DNA from: Limisphaerales bacterium
GTDB taxonomy: Bacteria; Verrucomicrobiota; Verrucomicrobiia; Limisphaerales; AAA164-E04
Assembly: GCA_024761205.1 (NCBI GenBank)
Contig: JAMASS010000029.1
Coordinates: forward strand, 1 to 64,000
Reading direction: 5' to 3'
Length of the DNA stretch: 64,000 nucleotides
The position numbers and the translations under genes are program-made. Below the pieces are notes generated by a model. The model was not told the DNA's origin. It saw only the letters and a program-made list of their open reading frames with translations, and made no database searches. This document shows, in pieces, positions 9,791 to 18,952 of the stretch (its first letter is position 1; each line of letters opens with the position of its first letter).

Positions 9791-10657
9791 TTACAGTTTT
9801 CCGTTGTCGATGAGCCTAGTCTTGCCGAAACGAACGGCTAGGGCGATACGGTCACTACGTTGAATGCGTCGCAACGGAATGAGGGTATTGGGATTGAAGA
9901 ATTCAATGTAGTCAAGTTCGGCTTCAGGAGTCGATTCAATCATCCGGGTCAGTTTGCGCTTTAACATGGGGGCGGTGAGGGCGGTCGTTCGGCTGCGAAC
10001 CGCTTTGCGAGCCGTATTGATGCAGCGCCAGAGTATGTTAGCGTGGGGGCGTTGACGTCTGGTCAGATAGGTGTTTCGCGAACTCATCGCGAGCCCATCC
10101 GGCTCTCTGATGGTCGGGCTGACCACGAGTCTTGTGGGGAACTTAAGGTCCCTGATGAGTTTTCGTACAATGGTTGCCTGTTGGAAGTCCTTTTCGCCAA
10201 AAACGGCGTGCGTGGGTTGGACGATGTTGAGAAGGATCGAAACAACCGTCGCGACACCGCGAAAGTGGATCGGACGTGATTGGCCCTCCATGGATTGACT
10301 CAGGCGTTCTTCGGTGACATAGGTGCTGAACGGAACGTTGTTGGTGTCGGGATAGATTTCATCGAGGCGCGGAAGGAAGAGGGCGTTCGCACCTCGGCGT
10401 TTGCAGAGTGTGATATCTGATCTTTCTGATCGGGGATAACTGGCGAGGTCTTCCGTGGGGCTGAATTGTGTGGGGTTGATGAAGATGCTGACGACCACTT
10501 GGCCTTTGGGCCCGACGGCTTTTCTCGCGCGAGTGATGAGACTTGCGTGTCCCGCGTGAAGGGAGCCCATGGTGGGGACGAGGGCGATTTTGTGACCGGA
10601 TCTTCGCCACGAGAGAGCTTGTGACTGCATGGAGGCGGCTCGAGCGAGGGTCCTCAT
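9791..10657 (-). CDS. panC: Pantothenate synthetase (pantoate--beta-alanine ligase)
   Basis: 288 residues. It condenses pantoate with beta-alanine using ATP to make pantothenate, the coenzyme A precursor. The PTMGSLHAGHASL nucleotide-binding motif (HIGH-like) lies near residue 28, followed by FINPTQF near 60, FGEKDFQQATIVRKL near 152 and the KMSKS-like MSSRNTYL near 190. The ATG at 10657 gives the expected N-terminus. The C-terminus ends normally with the tail LAVRFGKTRLIDN. It appears to be the first gene of a panC-nadB operon. No panB or panD is seen in the window. Confidence 0.95.
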   Translation of the reverse strand: MRTLARAASMQSQALSWRRSGHKIALVPTMGSLHAGHASLITRARKAVGPKGQVVVSIFINPTQFSPTEDLASYPRSERSDITLCKRRGANALFLPRLDEIYPDTNNVPFSTYVTEERLSQSMEGQSRPIHFRGVATVVSILLNIVQPTHAVFGEKDFQQATIVRKLIRDLKFPTRLVVSPTIREPDGLAMSSRNTYLTRRQRPHANILWRCINTARKAVRSRTTALTAPMLKRKLTRMIESTPEAELDYIEFFNPNTLIPLRRIQRSDRIALAVRFGKTRLIDNGKL

Positions 10658-10944
10658 GGCGCTGTCAAACGGTGTTTTTGCGGGCGAGGCGATGGCTCAT
10701 AAATGTTGGTTTGCCTATTGTACCTATCATGTTCGTTTTTCAAGTGACAAGGTTTCCGTGAGGTGGGCGAGGGTTTGTTGGGTGATTGAGCATGGGTGCC
10801 TTGGGGAGTGCGGACGCTCGTGTCCGTTCAATGCCGGGGGAGTAAGGTTCCGCACCAAGAGTATCCGTTGTTCTGGTTCACTTCGAGGTGATGCAAATCT
10901 ATTGTCAATTGGAAAATTTCCGAATTAAGATTGATTCGCTTGTG

Positions 10945-11603
10945 ATGGCTGTGATTCGCTGGTGTTGTTTTTATTTGGCTTTGGGATTGGTTTTCACGGG
11001 AACTCTTTTGCTGGGGCAGACTGTGAGTGGCGTTGTGGTCTTGGCAGTGCCGGATAATGATGGTTGGTATGCGCTTTTCGACAGGAAGACTTTCAACGGC
11101 CGTTGGTCTACGTTCCCACGCATGGGAAACTATCAGTGGCGGTATTTTCGAGGGACGAGTAGCCATTTGTTCAGTCCCTCGACCTACCGGAATCCAGAGT
11201 TCAAGGCGGAGATCAAGCTTAAAGGCAATAGGGTATGTGTATTTGAACGGTGTTAGGTCCGAGGTGGCCGAAGGGCTATGAGGCGCAGGTGGAGAATACT
11301 AGCCCGGATCTGTGGCGAACAGAGAGTCTTTATGATTTCGGCAAGACCGGAGAGCAACGGGTCACTGATGACATCTGGCGGACACAGTGTGTGGAGGCAG
11401 TGGGCAACCGGATTATCATCGATGTGAATGATAAGATGGTGGTGGATTTCGTTGATGAGAAGGAGACCTATAGGCAGGGACTTTGGCGGTCTAGCAGCAC
11501 GATCCTGGGAGTCAACTATCGGAATGTGATGGTCAGACCATTACCCGATGATCCGGAGGCGGCTTTGACGGTTGGGAAGAAGGGTCTTCCGTTGCTGAAA
11601 TAG
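10945..11603 (+). pseudogene. DUF1080 (3-keto-disaccharide hydrolase-like) secreted protein, frameshifted
   Basis: The first part has a Sec signal (CCFYLALGLVFTGTLLLGQ), then DGWYALFDRKTFNGRW and SHLFSPSTYRNPEFKAEIKL, the standard DUF1080 opening. At ~11235-11260 the frame breaks and some residues are lost. A second frame continues WPKGYEAQVENTSPD, SLYDFGKTGEQRVTDD and IIIDVNDKMVVDFVDEKETY to a stop at 11601-11603. DUF1080 proteins bind or cleave carbohydrates outside the cytoplasm. Without the middle strand region this copy should not fold. The start was chosen at the ATG directly before the hydrophobic leader. Confidence 0.75.
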
Positions 11604-11718
11604 CCGAGGTTGGTTACTGGGAAGTTTGCCCGATTCGGGCAGACGAATGCGGAGCACGATCCCGAAAGGGGCACAAGGCAGTCAACATTGTTAGGGATTG
11701 CTTGGCTGGGGCGGTTTG

Positions 11719-11815
11719 CCTAGGGAAACTTTGGTTAATAATCGGAAACTCGATTTTCTCTGGAAGAATCACCGAAAACAGCAAAGTTCAGGGATTAAAT
11801 CAGAGTTTCCCTAGG
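11719..11815. repeat. 12-bp inverted repeat in the ilvE leader
   Basis: CCTAGGGAAACT at 11719-11730 is matched by its exact complement AGTTTCCCTAGG at 11804-11815. The spacer is 73 bp and AT-rich (for example TTAATAATCGG), and the second arm ends about 20 bp before the ilvE ATG. Possible readings are a pair of operator half-sites or a miniature mobile element. A related palindrome, TCCCTAGGGA, occurs at 15471-15480 ahead of clpC. Confidence 0.55.
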
Positions 11816-11835
11816 TTTGAGTGGCGCTAGTTGGA

Positions 11836-12738
11836 ATGAAGATCTACATTAATGGAGAATTCTACGACCGAGAGAATGCGAAGATTTCAGTGTTCGATCA
11901 TGGTCTGTTGTACGGGGACGGAGTTTTTGAAGGGATTCGGGCGTATAGTGGGCGAATCTTCAGATTGCGCGAGCATGTGGAGCGCTTGTTCAAATCGGCC
12001 AAGGCTATTTTGTTGACCATTCCGCTGTCGGTCGATGAGATGTGTGAGGTGGTCCGGTTGACTTGTGCGGCGAACGACATCAAGGACGGCTATATTCGGC
12101 TCTTGGTGACGCGCGGCAAAGGCAGTCTGTCATTGGATCCGGGCAGTTGCAAGCGGGCTTCGGTCATCGTGATTGCCAGCGGCATCCGGCTTTACCCGCA
12201 GGAGTATTATGAGAAAGGATTGACCATCGTGACGGCGTCGACGATGCGCAATCTGCAAAATGCGATCAATCCCGCGATCAAATCGCTGAATTATCTTAAC
12301 AATATCCTGGCCAAGATCGAAGCTGGCATTGCGGGTTGCGAGGAGGCGATTATGTTGAATAGTGAGGGGTTCATCGCCGAATGCACGGGAGACAACTTGT
12401 TTATCATGAGTGAAGGAAATCTCTGCACGCCGCCGCTGGCTGCGGGGGCGCTCTACGGCATCACCCGGAATGTCGTGATGGAGCTGGCCCGTTCCGAGAG
12501 ACTGGAAGTTGTGGAGAAGAATCTATCGCGTTATGATGTCTTTGTGGCGGATGAATGCTTTTTGACCGGGACGGGGGCGGAAGTGGTCCCGGTGGTCAAA
12601 GTCGATGAACGAGTGATTGGCGACGGGGTTCCGGGGCCGGTGACTCGAAAGTTAGTCGCAGACTATCACGATTTGACGCGTTCGACGGGCGATCCGATAT
12701 CAAGGGAAGAACAAAGAGGCTCAAGGGACGGTGTGTAG
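11836..12738 (+). CDS. ilvE: Branched-chain amino acid aminotransferase (class IV PLP)
   Basis: About 300 residues of fold type IV aminotransferase. Early features are VFDHGLLYGDGVFEGIRAY near residue 19 (class IV signature with the phosphate-binding Arg following), LVTRGKG near 90, and the PLP-lysine region AINPAIKSLNYLNNILAK near 145 (lysine of IKSLNYL). EAIMLNSEGFIAECTGDNLF near 170 and FLTGTGAEVVPV near 245 complete the signature. It exchanges amino groups between Leu/Ile/Val and 2-oxoglutarate. D-amino-acid transaminase-like activity cannot be excluded. ATG 11836 is preferred over the in-frame GTG at 11821 because MKIYINGEF is the family's usual start. mcsA follows after 35 bp. Confidence 0.9.
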   Translation: MKIYINGEFYDRENAKISVFDHGLLYGDGVFEGIRAYSGRIFRLREHVERLFKSAKAILLTIPLSVDEMCEVVRLTCAANDIKDGYIRLLVTRGKGSLSLDPGSCKRASVIVIASGIRLYPQEYYEKGLTIVTASTMRNLQNAINPAIKSLNYLNNILAKIEAGIAGCEEAIMLNSEGFIAECTGDNLFIMSEGNLCTPPLAAGALYGITRNVVMELARSERLEVVEKNLSRYDVFVADECFLTGTGAEVVPVVKVDERVIGDGVPGPVTRKLVADYHDLTRSTGDPISREEQRGSRDGV

Positions 12739-12773
12739 CTTTGTGAATGAGTCGATAAACTGTGACTGGACCT

Positions 12774-13313
12774 ATGCTTTGCGATGTTTGTGGAAATAAT
12801 GAAGCCAAGGTGCATCTGGCAGAGGTGGTGAAGGGCAAGATGAAGAAGGTGGATCTTTGTGAGTCATGCGCCAAGGAGAAGCGTATTGATGACCCCACCG
12901 GATTTTCGTTGATGGACATGTTGACAGGAATAGAGGCGGTTCAGGGAGCCGAGACGGCGACGCCGAAAGCGGGGAGGGCGACGGAGTGCAGATTTTGTGG
13001 CTACACACAGGCTGAGTTCAAGAAAACCGGGCGATTGGGATGCGCTCACTGCTACGAGGTTTTTGAAGAGGGCTTGGAGCAGGTCTTTAAGACGATGCAT
13101 CGCGGGGTGCGTCACAAGGGAAAAGTGCCGGAGAAGCTCCGCAACAGCCAGGAGTTGCAGAATCGTTTGCGTGAATTGCAGGAGCGATTGGACAAAGCAG
13201 TGGAGCACGAGAAGTTTGAAGAAGCGGCTGTCATTCGGGATGAATTAAAGGTGGTTCGCGAGGAGATCGAGAAACTATCCTCGGGGCCGCAGAGCGATGA
13301 TGAAACTGTTTGA
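12774..13313 (+). CDS. mcsA: McsA-like zinc-finger/UVR protein, activator of McsB
   Basis: About 179 residues. Four CxxC-type metal-binding pairs: CDVCG (~3), CESCA (~33), CRFCG (~75) and the CAHC pair (~94). They are followed by a coiled-coil UVR domain (ELQERLDKAVEHEKFEEAAV, ~residues 140-160). This is the McsA architecture: in Firmicutes McsA binds and stimulates the arginine kinase McsB and can tether it to ClpC. Here it overlaps mcsB by 17 bp, strongly supporting joint function. ATG 12774 is preferred, since MLCDVCG is the typical beginning; an upstream in-frame GTG at 12762 is possible. Confidence 0.88.
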   Translation: MLCDVCGNNEAKVHLAEVVKGKMKKVDLCESCAKEKRIDDPTGFSLMDMLTGIEAVQGAETATPKAGRATECRFCGYTQAEFKKTGRLGCAHCYEVFEEGLEQVFKTMHRGVRHKGKVPEKLRNSQELQNRLRELQERLDKAVEHEKFEEAAVIRDELKVVREEIEKLSSGPQSDDETV

Positions 13314-14382
13314 ATTCTTAAAACCCCCGGATGTCTATACCAAGCGAAGCGGTCCTCTCGATAAGATCGTTCTGACTAGTCGGGTCCGGTTGGCAAGAAA
13401 CCTTGATTCGATGCCGTTCCCAGGGCGTTCTAAGAAGGTGCAGCGAGTGCGGGCGCTGGGGGTATTGTTGCCGGCGGTATCAGGGCTGGAACCCATGAGC
13501 GGTGGCATCCATGAAGGGATGGGAAAACTAACCTTGCTTGAGAAGCAGATTCTCGTCGAGCGTCACTTGATCAGCCGAGAGCACGCGGCTCGCGGGATTG
13601 GGAGTGCGGTTGCCTTGAGTGGTGATGAAGTGATTAGTGTGATGATCAACGAGGAGGATCATCTACGAATGCAAGTCATCCTGCCGGGACTTCAAGTGAA
13701 GGAGGCGTGGGATCGAATGAATTCGTTTGATTCGCTTTTGGAAGAAATAGTGCCCTACGCGTATTCCTCCAAATACGGTTATCTGACAGCTTGTCCGACG
13801 AATCTCGGAACTGGGATTCGGGTGAGTGCGATGTTGCATTTGCCGGGGCTGGTTTTGGCTGAGCACATTAACCAAATTATCACTTCGGTAAACAAACTGG
13901 GGCTGGCGGTTCGGGGGCTGTATGGAGAAGGAACCGAGGCCCTTGGGAATGTGTTCCAAGTGTCCAATCAGATGACTCTCGGTGAGTCGGAAGCCGAGAT
14001 CGTCGAGAAGTTGAACAAGGTGGTGCTCCAGATTGTCGAGAACGAAGAGAATGCCCGGAAGAAGGTTCTTGAAACGAATGCCAAGATGCTGCTGAACCAC
14101 ATCGGACGCGGCTACGGGATTTTATCGTATTCTCATAGTATCTCGTCCAAGGAGACCAAGAATCTCCTCTCATTGTTACGTCTGGGTGTGGACCTTGATC
14201 TCTTCTCGACCAAGCATCGGGCATTGGTCGATGAGCTTTTTATTGTGACCGAGCCGGCTCATATTCAGCGGCGGTCCGAGGGCAAGAAGAGCGCTGAAGA
14301 GCGCGACGTCTTACGAGCCGATCTGCTTCGCGAACGGTTGGCGGATGTAGAACGGCCGCTGGATCAAAAGCTGGGGGTTTGA
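13297..14382 (+). CDS. mcsB: Protein-arginine kinase
   Basis: 361 residues of the phosphagen-kinase family, which here phosphorylates arginines on proteins, marking them for ClpC. ATP-binding VLTSRVRLARN lies at ~25-35, INEEDHLRMQ at ~117-126 with the catalytic acidic residues, and the conserved cysteine of TACPTNLGTG at ~166. The C-terminal RDVLRA at ~336-341 fits the RDxxRA phosphoarginine-sensing loop that separates McsB from creatine/arginine kinases. All motifs are intact, so the enzyme is expected to be active. It is translated from within mcsA (ATG 13297 or 13300). clpC lies 1.3 kb downstream on the same strand, beyond one opposing gene. Confidence 0.93.
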   Translation: MMKLFEFLKPPDVYTKRSGPLDKIVLTSRVRLARNLDSMPFPGRSKKVQRVRALGVLLPAVSGLEPMSGGIHEGMGKLTLLEKQILVERHLISREHAARGIGSAVALSGDEVISVMINEEDHLRMQVILPGLQVKEAWDRMNSFDSLLEEIVPYAYSSKYGYLTACPTNLGTGIRVSAMLHLPGLVLAEHINQIITSVNKLGLAVRGLYGEGTEALGNVFQVSNQMTLGESEAEIVEKLNKVVLQIVENEENARKKVLETNAKMLLNHIGRGYGILSYSHSISSKETKNLLSLLRLGVDLDLFSTKHRALVDELFIVTEPAHIQRRSEGKKSAEERDVLRADLLRERLADVERPLDQKLGV

Positions 14383-14392
14383 GGGTCGAGGA

Positions 14393-15331
14393 TCAAAATC
14401 CCACCGAATCAAATAGCGCTTCAGTGTTGGATGGGGGTTGCGCCTCTGTTGGTGACTCCGGATTGAGGAGTTGCTTCAGGTAGGTGACCGCTTCATCGAA
14501 AGTGGTAACGGATCGTGGGAGGGTGGATCCTGCTGCGTTGGGATGACCGCCCCCTTGAAGCGATTTTGCTAGTGTGAGTGCTTCGCCATTTTGGCTGCAA
14601 ATGCTCACGGTCACGGGGCTGTTGGGTTTCTTGAATAAGGTGACCAAGGAGGTATAGGGGACTTCGTCGCTCTCTAGGAGGTGATGGATGATGTAGTTGG
14701 TGTCTCCGATGGTGGTCGCCACATAGCCGATTTCGGGGGTGATCTTGGTGATGTGATTTCGGCTCCAATTGAGCCCGATGGGATTCTCGACCTTGCGCTT
14801 GAGCCTCATAATTTCCAGGAGTGGATGATCCAACAAACTCTCAAGGTTATTGCCAACGAGCCGATAAAGAGGGCGGAAATGGTAGGTTTTGACAAGCTGA
14901 GCGTATTCTGACGCCAAATTGAATTCCGGATGCTCGTTGAGGTAAAGGTCGGCGATGTTCGTCAGCTCGACCAAGCGTTTTAGCGGGCCGTTCCCCTCAC
15001 TATGGCTGGCGAGGAGGTTGTAGCAAAGCTTTGCTGCCGAATGGTTTGTGTCATGGATCAACATGGTGGATTCGGGTTGATGTTCGGTGATGTGATGGTC
15101 GAAAACCACCCAGCCTTCGCGGTCGATTTTCGGTTCAAACGACAAATCACAAACCCACGCACGCTCAGGAAATCGTTTGAGCGTGGCCCATGGTCTTGAG
15201 GAAAGTGGTTCTAGGGGGACTGTGATTTCAAACAGGGACCGGGCTAGCCGTTGCAGGACACAGCCGGAGACGAATCCGTCGAGATCGCTTTCATGGGTAA
15301 AGATGATCTCGGGTTGTGGTAGCGATGACAT
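14393..15331 (-). CDS. DHH-family phosphoesterase
   Basis: 312 residues. Contains the metal-binding HESDLDGFVSG near residue 13, the family's name motif as VFDHH near 76, and a C-terminal DHHA1-type GGGHPNAAG near 260. This is the layout of cytoplasmic DHH/DHHA1 phosphoesterases that cut short nucleotides or phosphate esters (NrnA, cyclic-dinucleotide enzymes, exopolyphosphatase). It lacks PAS, GGDEF or membrane segments, so it is the soluble type. The true substrate is not predictable. It is convergent with mcsB (10 bp between stops) and divergent from clpC. Confidence 0.8.
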   Translation of the reverse strand: MSSLPQPEIIFTHESDLDGFVSGCVLQRLARSLFEITVPLEPLSSRPWATLKRFPERAWVCDLSFEPKIDREGWVVFDHHITEHQPESTMLIHDTNHSAAKLCYNLLASHSEGNGPLKRLVELTNIADLYLNEHPEFNLASEYAQLVKTYHFRPLYRLVGNNLESLLDHPLLEIMRLKRKVENPIGLNWSRNHITKITPEIGYVATTIGDTNYIIHHLLESDEVPYTSLVTLFKKPNSPVTVSICSQNGEALTLAKSLQGGGHPNAAGSTLPRSVTTFDEAVTYLKQLLNPESPTEAQPPSNTEALFDSVGF

Positions 15332-15652
15332 GTTGTATCATTATAGTGTCTCGCCGAGGCTGGGTGCGAGATGGAAACGCCAATTTGTCGCACTTGGGCT
15401 CGCGGTAGGGAGAAATATGGCCTTTTGGGTAAATTGCGGCTGGATTTTTGGATTGAGACGTTGTAGTAAGTCCCTAGGGAAATCGAAGAAGCCTTGGCGT
15501 GATGTCCCATCAGCTGGTCATCTTCTGAGAGGCCGGTTTGAGAGGTTGGGTTCGTAGGCGGTTCCCCATTTGGAACCCCTAAAGGACATTCAGTGGTAGC
15601 CCGATAGATGTCTTCGTAGAAGTGGCGATTTTATCAGTGAACAGGTTCAAAT
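15332..15652. promoter_or_regulatory. Divergent DHH phosphoesterase/clpC intergenic region with a palindrome
   Basis: A 321-bp gap between the starts of two divergent genes, so it must hold both promoters. The clearest element is the 10-bp palindrome TCCCTAGGGA at 15471-15480, which shares CCCTAGGGAAA with the inverted repeat ahead of ilvE. No CtsR-type heptad repeat and no CIRCE element was seen. A weak purine run (AACAGG) precedes the clpC ATG. Confidence 0.4.
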
Positions 15653-18145
15653 ATGAGCGAAGATGCTTTCAATAGTTTTACACCTCGGGCGCAGCAAGTG
15701 TTGGCACTTGCGCGCAAGGAGGCGGACCGATTTAATCACACCTATGTTGGGACCGAGCACTTGCTTTTGGGGTTGATCAAACTTGGTCAGGGCGTGGCGG
15801 TCAATGTCTTGCAGAAGATGGGATTAGATCTCGATACCGTTCGCTTGGCAGTTGAGAAGCATGTGCCCAGTGGGCCTGACCAAAAGGTCGTTGGTACTAT
15901 TCCCTACACGCCTCGGGTAAAAAAAATTCTCAACTTGGCGGCAAAAGAAGCCAAGCAGCTCGACCATACCTATGTGGGGACCGAACACATTCTGTTGGGG
16001 CTGTTGCGTGAGGGTGACGGCGTGGCTGCAAAGGTGCTGAAGACTTTGGATATCAATATCGAGCGAACCCGTCAGGAAGTCTTGCGTGAGCTTGATCCGA
16101 ACTTTCAGGGTGGCGATGAACTTGCCGGGGCGGAGATGGCGGAAAAAATAGGTGACAAGAAGGGCGAGATCAAAACGCCGGCCTTGCGCGCCTTCGGTCG
16201 TGACCTCACGGAGATCGCCAAGAAAGGGGAGATGGATCCTGTCATCGGACGGACCGATGAGATTGAACGCGTCATCCAGATTCTGTGCCGACGTACGAAA
16301 AATAACCCGGTGCTTCTCGGTGAAGCCGGTGTGGGGAAGACGGCGATCGTCGAAGGGTTAGCACAAGAGATTAGTCGCGGAAACGTTCCCGAAATTCTGC
16401 GAGAGAGGCGGGTCATCACGTTGGATCTTGCTCTGATGGTTGCGGGCACCAAATACCGTGGCCAGTTTGAGGAGCGGATCAAAGCCGTCATGGACGAAAT
16501 CAAGCGTTCACAAAACATCATTCTCTTTATCGATGAGCTCCACACGATCGTTGGCGCTGGGTCGGCTGAGGGGACCATGGACGCTTCAAATATTATCAAG
16601 CCCGCGCTCAGTCGGGGTGAAATGCAGTGCGTTGGTGCCACCACGTTGAATGAGTATCGCAAGTACATCGAGAAAGACGCTGCGCTCGAACGACGGTTTC
16701 AATCCGTGAAGGTGGAAGCGCCATCGATTGAGGATGCTGTGCTCATTCTCAAAGGGGTGCGATCGAAATACGAAGATCACCATAAGATTTCCCTAACCGA
16801 TGAGGCCCTTGAAGCGGCCGTAAAGCTGTCAGATCGTTATATCACTGGGCGTTACCTTCCGGACAAAGCGATCGATGTGATGGACGAGGCGGGTGCTCGA
16901 GCGCGGATCAAATCCATGACTCGCCCGCCCGATGTAAAGAGTTTGGAGGGTGAGATCGAGGAAATTAAATCCAAGAAGGAGAAGGCCATCAAGGAACAGG
17001 ACTTTGAGCGTGCCGCTTCGATGCGGGATAAGGAGAAGCAGGCTAAAGAAAAGCTTGGGACCATCTTGAACGCTTGGAAATCGACTCGTGAAGAACAACG
17101 AGTGGTCGTGGATGACGAGGATATTTTGAGCATAGTTGCTAAGTGGACGGGCATTCCGTTGAAGCGAATGGAGGCTGGTGAGGCGCAGCGACTTCTAGAT
17201 ATGGAAGAGGAGCTATCGCACACAGTTGTTGGACAGAATGAAGCTGTATCAGCTCTGTGCAAGGCGCTACGGCGTTCTCGAGCGGATTTGAAGGACCCCC
17301 GACGCCCCATCGGTACGTTTGCATTGCTCGGGCCTACCGGCGTTGGTAAGACGCTTCTTGCGAAGACCATTGCGATCAACATGTTTGGCGATCAGAAATG
17401 TCTGATCCAACTGGATATGAGTGAATATATGGAGAAATTCATGGTGTCGCGTCTAGTCGGATCACCTCCCGGCTATGTGGGCTACGAAGAAGGCGGTCAA
17501 TTGACCGAGCAAGTTCGCCGACAACCGTACTCAGTCGTTCTATTCGACGAAATCGAGAAAGCTCATCCAGATGTCATGGGCATGCTTCTTCAGATCCTTG
17601 AGGAAGGGAAGTTGACGGATAATGTGGGGCGAATCGTGGACTTTCGGAACACCATTATCCTGATGACCTCTAACGTCGGGGCAGGGTTAGCCGAAAACAA
17701 TGGTGTGATCGGTTTCACGCAGGGTGATGATGAGACGGACTATGGAGTGATGAGGGGACGCATCATGGACAAAGCGAAGCGGGTCTTTAATCCGGAATTT
17801 CTCAATCGTTTGGATGATGTGATCGTTTTTCGCTCATTGAGCAAGGCAGATTTGGTTGAGATTCTGGCCCTAGAAGTTGACAAAGTTTTGGAACGCTTGC
17901 GAAAGCGCGAGCTCGAGTTGTTGCTGGATGATAGCGCCAAGGACTTCCTGGTTGAGAAGGGATACGATCCTAGCTATGGCGCGAGACCGATGAGACGCGC
18001 AGTGGAACGCTATCTGGAAGATCCCTTGGCTGAAGAGATCTTGAAGGGCAACTTCAGCGGCAACAGTCCGATCAGAGTCACTGCGGATGGAAATCACCTT
18101 TCCTTTGTTCAAACGACGGCAGCAGAGGAACCCGTTTCCGGGTAG
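15653..18145 (+). CDS. clpC: ClpC AAA+ unfoldase (Clp protease ATPase subunit)
   Basis: 830 residues. Domains: a double Clp-N repeat (~5-150), AAA1 with Walker A GEAGVGKT (~224), a middle domain with a UVR-like stretch (FERAASMRDKEKQ, ~450), AAA2 with Walker A GPTGVGKT (~562), and a C-terminal D2-small domain. The two GTEH motifs at E35 and E111 align with the E32/E106 phosphoarginine-binding pockets of Bacillus subtilis ClpC. The protein unfolds tagged substrates for ClpP (not in this window). Together with the nearby mcsA-mcsB it forms a likely phosphoarginine-dependent degradation pathway. Length and motifs are complete. Confidence 0.95.
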   Translation: MSEDAFNSFTPRAQQVLALARKEADRFNHTYVGTEHLLLGLIKLGQGVAVNVLQKMGLDLDTVRLAVEKHVPSGPDQKVVGTIPYTPRVKKILNLAAKEAKQLDHTYVGTEHILLGLLREGDGVAAKVLKTLDINIERTRQEVLRELDPNFQGGDELAGAEMAEKIGDKKGEIKTPALRAFGRDLTEIAKKGEMDPVIGRTDEIERVIQILCRRTKNNPVLLGEAGVGKTAIVEGLAQEISRGNVPEILRERRVITLDLALMVAGTKYRGQFEERIKAVMDEIKRSQNIILFIDELHTIVGAGSAEGTMDASNIIKPALSRGEMQCVGATTLNEYRKYIEKDAALERRFQSVKVEAPSIEDAVLILKGVRSKYEDHHKISLTDEALEAAVKLSDRYITGRYLPDKAIDVMDEAGARARIKSMTRPPDVKSLEGEIEEIKSKKEKAIKEQDFERAASMRDKEKQAKEKLGTILNAWKSTREEQRVVVDDEDILSIVAKWTGIPLKRMEAGEAQRLLDMEEELSHTVVGQNEAVSALCKALRRSRADLKDPRRPIGTFALLGPTGVGKTLLAKTIAINMFGDQKCLIQLDMSEYMEKFMVSRLVGSPPGYVGYEEGGQLTEQVRRQPYSVVLFDEIEKAHPDVMGMLLQILEEGKLTDNVGRIVDFRNTIILMTSNVGAGLAENNGVIGFTQGDDETDYGVMRGRIMDKAKRVFNPEFLNRLDDVIVFRSLSKADLVEILALEVDKVLERLRKRELELLLDDSAKDFLVEKGYDPSYGARPMRRAVERYLEDPLAEEILKGNFSGNSPIRVTADGNHLSFVQTTAAEEPVSG

Positions 18146-18178
18146 GATCGGTCAAGCGGTTTTGCATTCATGTGTGCA

Positions 18179-18909
18179 ATGCCTGGCGAAACCCGCGTTG
18201 AATTAGTTACGAAGAATGACCCTGCCTATCTGGAATGGGTAAGTCGCTGGAAAAAACGTCGTCTTGCCTCTTGCCTTCGAGAGAAGAGAGACCCTTTTGC
18301 CGCCGATTATCAAACAATTTGCCTTGAGGCGGAAGCGGCGACTTTGAGATTGTTTTCCCGTCTCTTTGGTATTGAGCCTAATCTGGTCCTGAAGGTTTTG
18401 CAGAATCGATCATCGGTTTTGGGCCTGCATGAGTTTCTGGAGATTGATTTCGTCAAACTCAATGGAGGCACGCCCATCCTTTTCGGAGAACTGAAGTTTT
18501 CCATTAGTCCGAAGAGGGCCGTGAGCGCCGCACGAAAACAACTCCAACGGCGGATCGATTTTGCGAAAGCAAGGTGGCCGAAGTGCGTGGCGTGGTGGTT
18601 TGTTATTTTATGGACGGTTTTTCCGAGCGGGCAGTTTGCCCGAAAGTAATGCTTCCCCAGAGAAGGTTGCCCGAGGCGATTGCGGCATGCCTGCGTCTGC
18701 CGGCTGCGGTCGCTGCTTTTGATTTGGGTGCGGATGAACTCTTTGAGGAGTTGATCGCCCGAGAGTTCATTGAACCAGCTTTTCCGAATCATTTTCGGGA
18801 AGCTTTCGTGCAAATGGACCGCCCGATGAAATCCTCATTCTTTTCTCCTGAAATGTCCATCCACATGAACTCTCTTGGTGCGGCGTTCGATGCGCTGGAG
18901 GGCGAGTGA
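18179..18909 (+). pseudogene. Unknown protein, single frameshift; possible PD-(D/E)XK fold
   Basis: Two overlapping plus-strand frames (18179-18649 and 18574-18909) read as one ~240-residue protein if the frame changes near 18580: RRIDFAKARWPK then VRGVVVCYFMDGFSE. The family is not recognised. The run LEIDFVKLNG...LFGELKFS has the spacing of a PD-(D/E)XK nuclease core (acidic residue, ~15 residues, E-x-K), but this is a weak inference. The gene starts 33 bp after clpC on the same strand. Because only one frame change separates the halves, recent inactivation or programmed frameshifting are both conceivable; there is no obvious slippery heptamer. Confidence 0.5.
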
Positions 18910-18952
18910 GCGCAGCCTCATATGACTCTGCCGCTAGGCGGGTTAAATGGAT

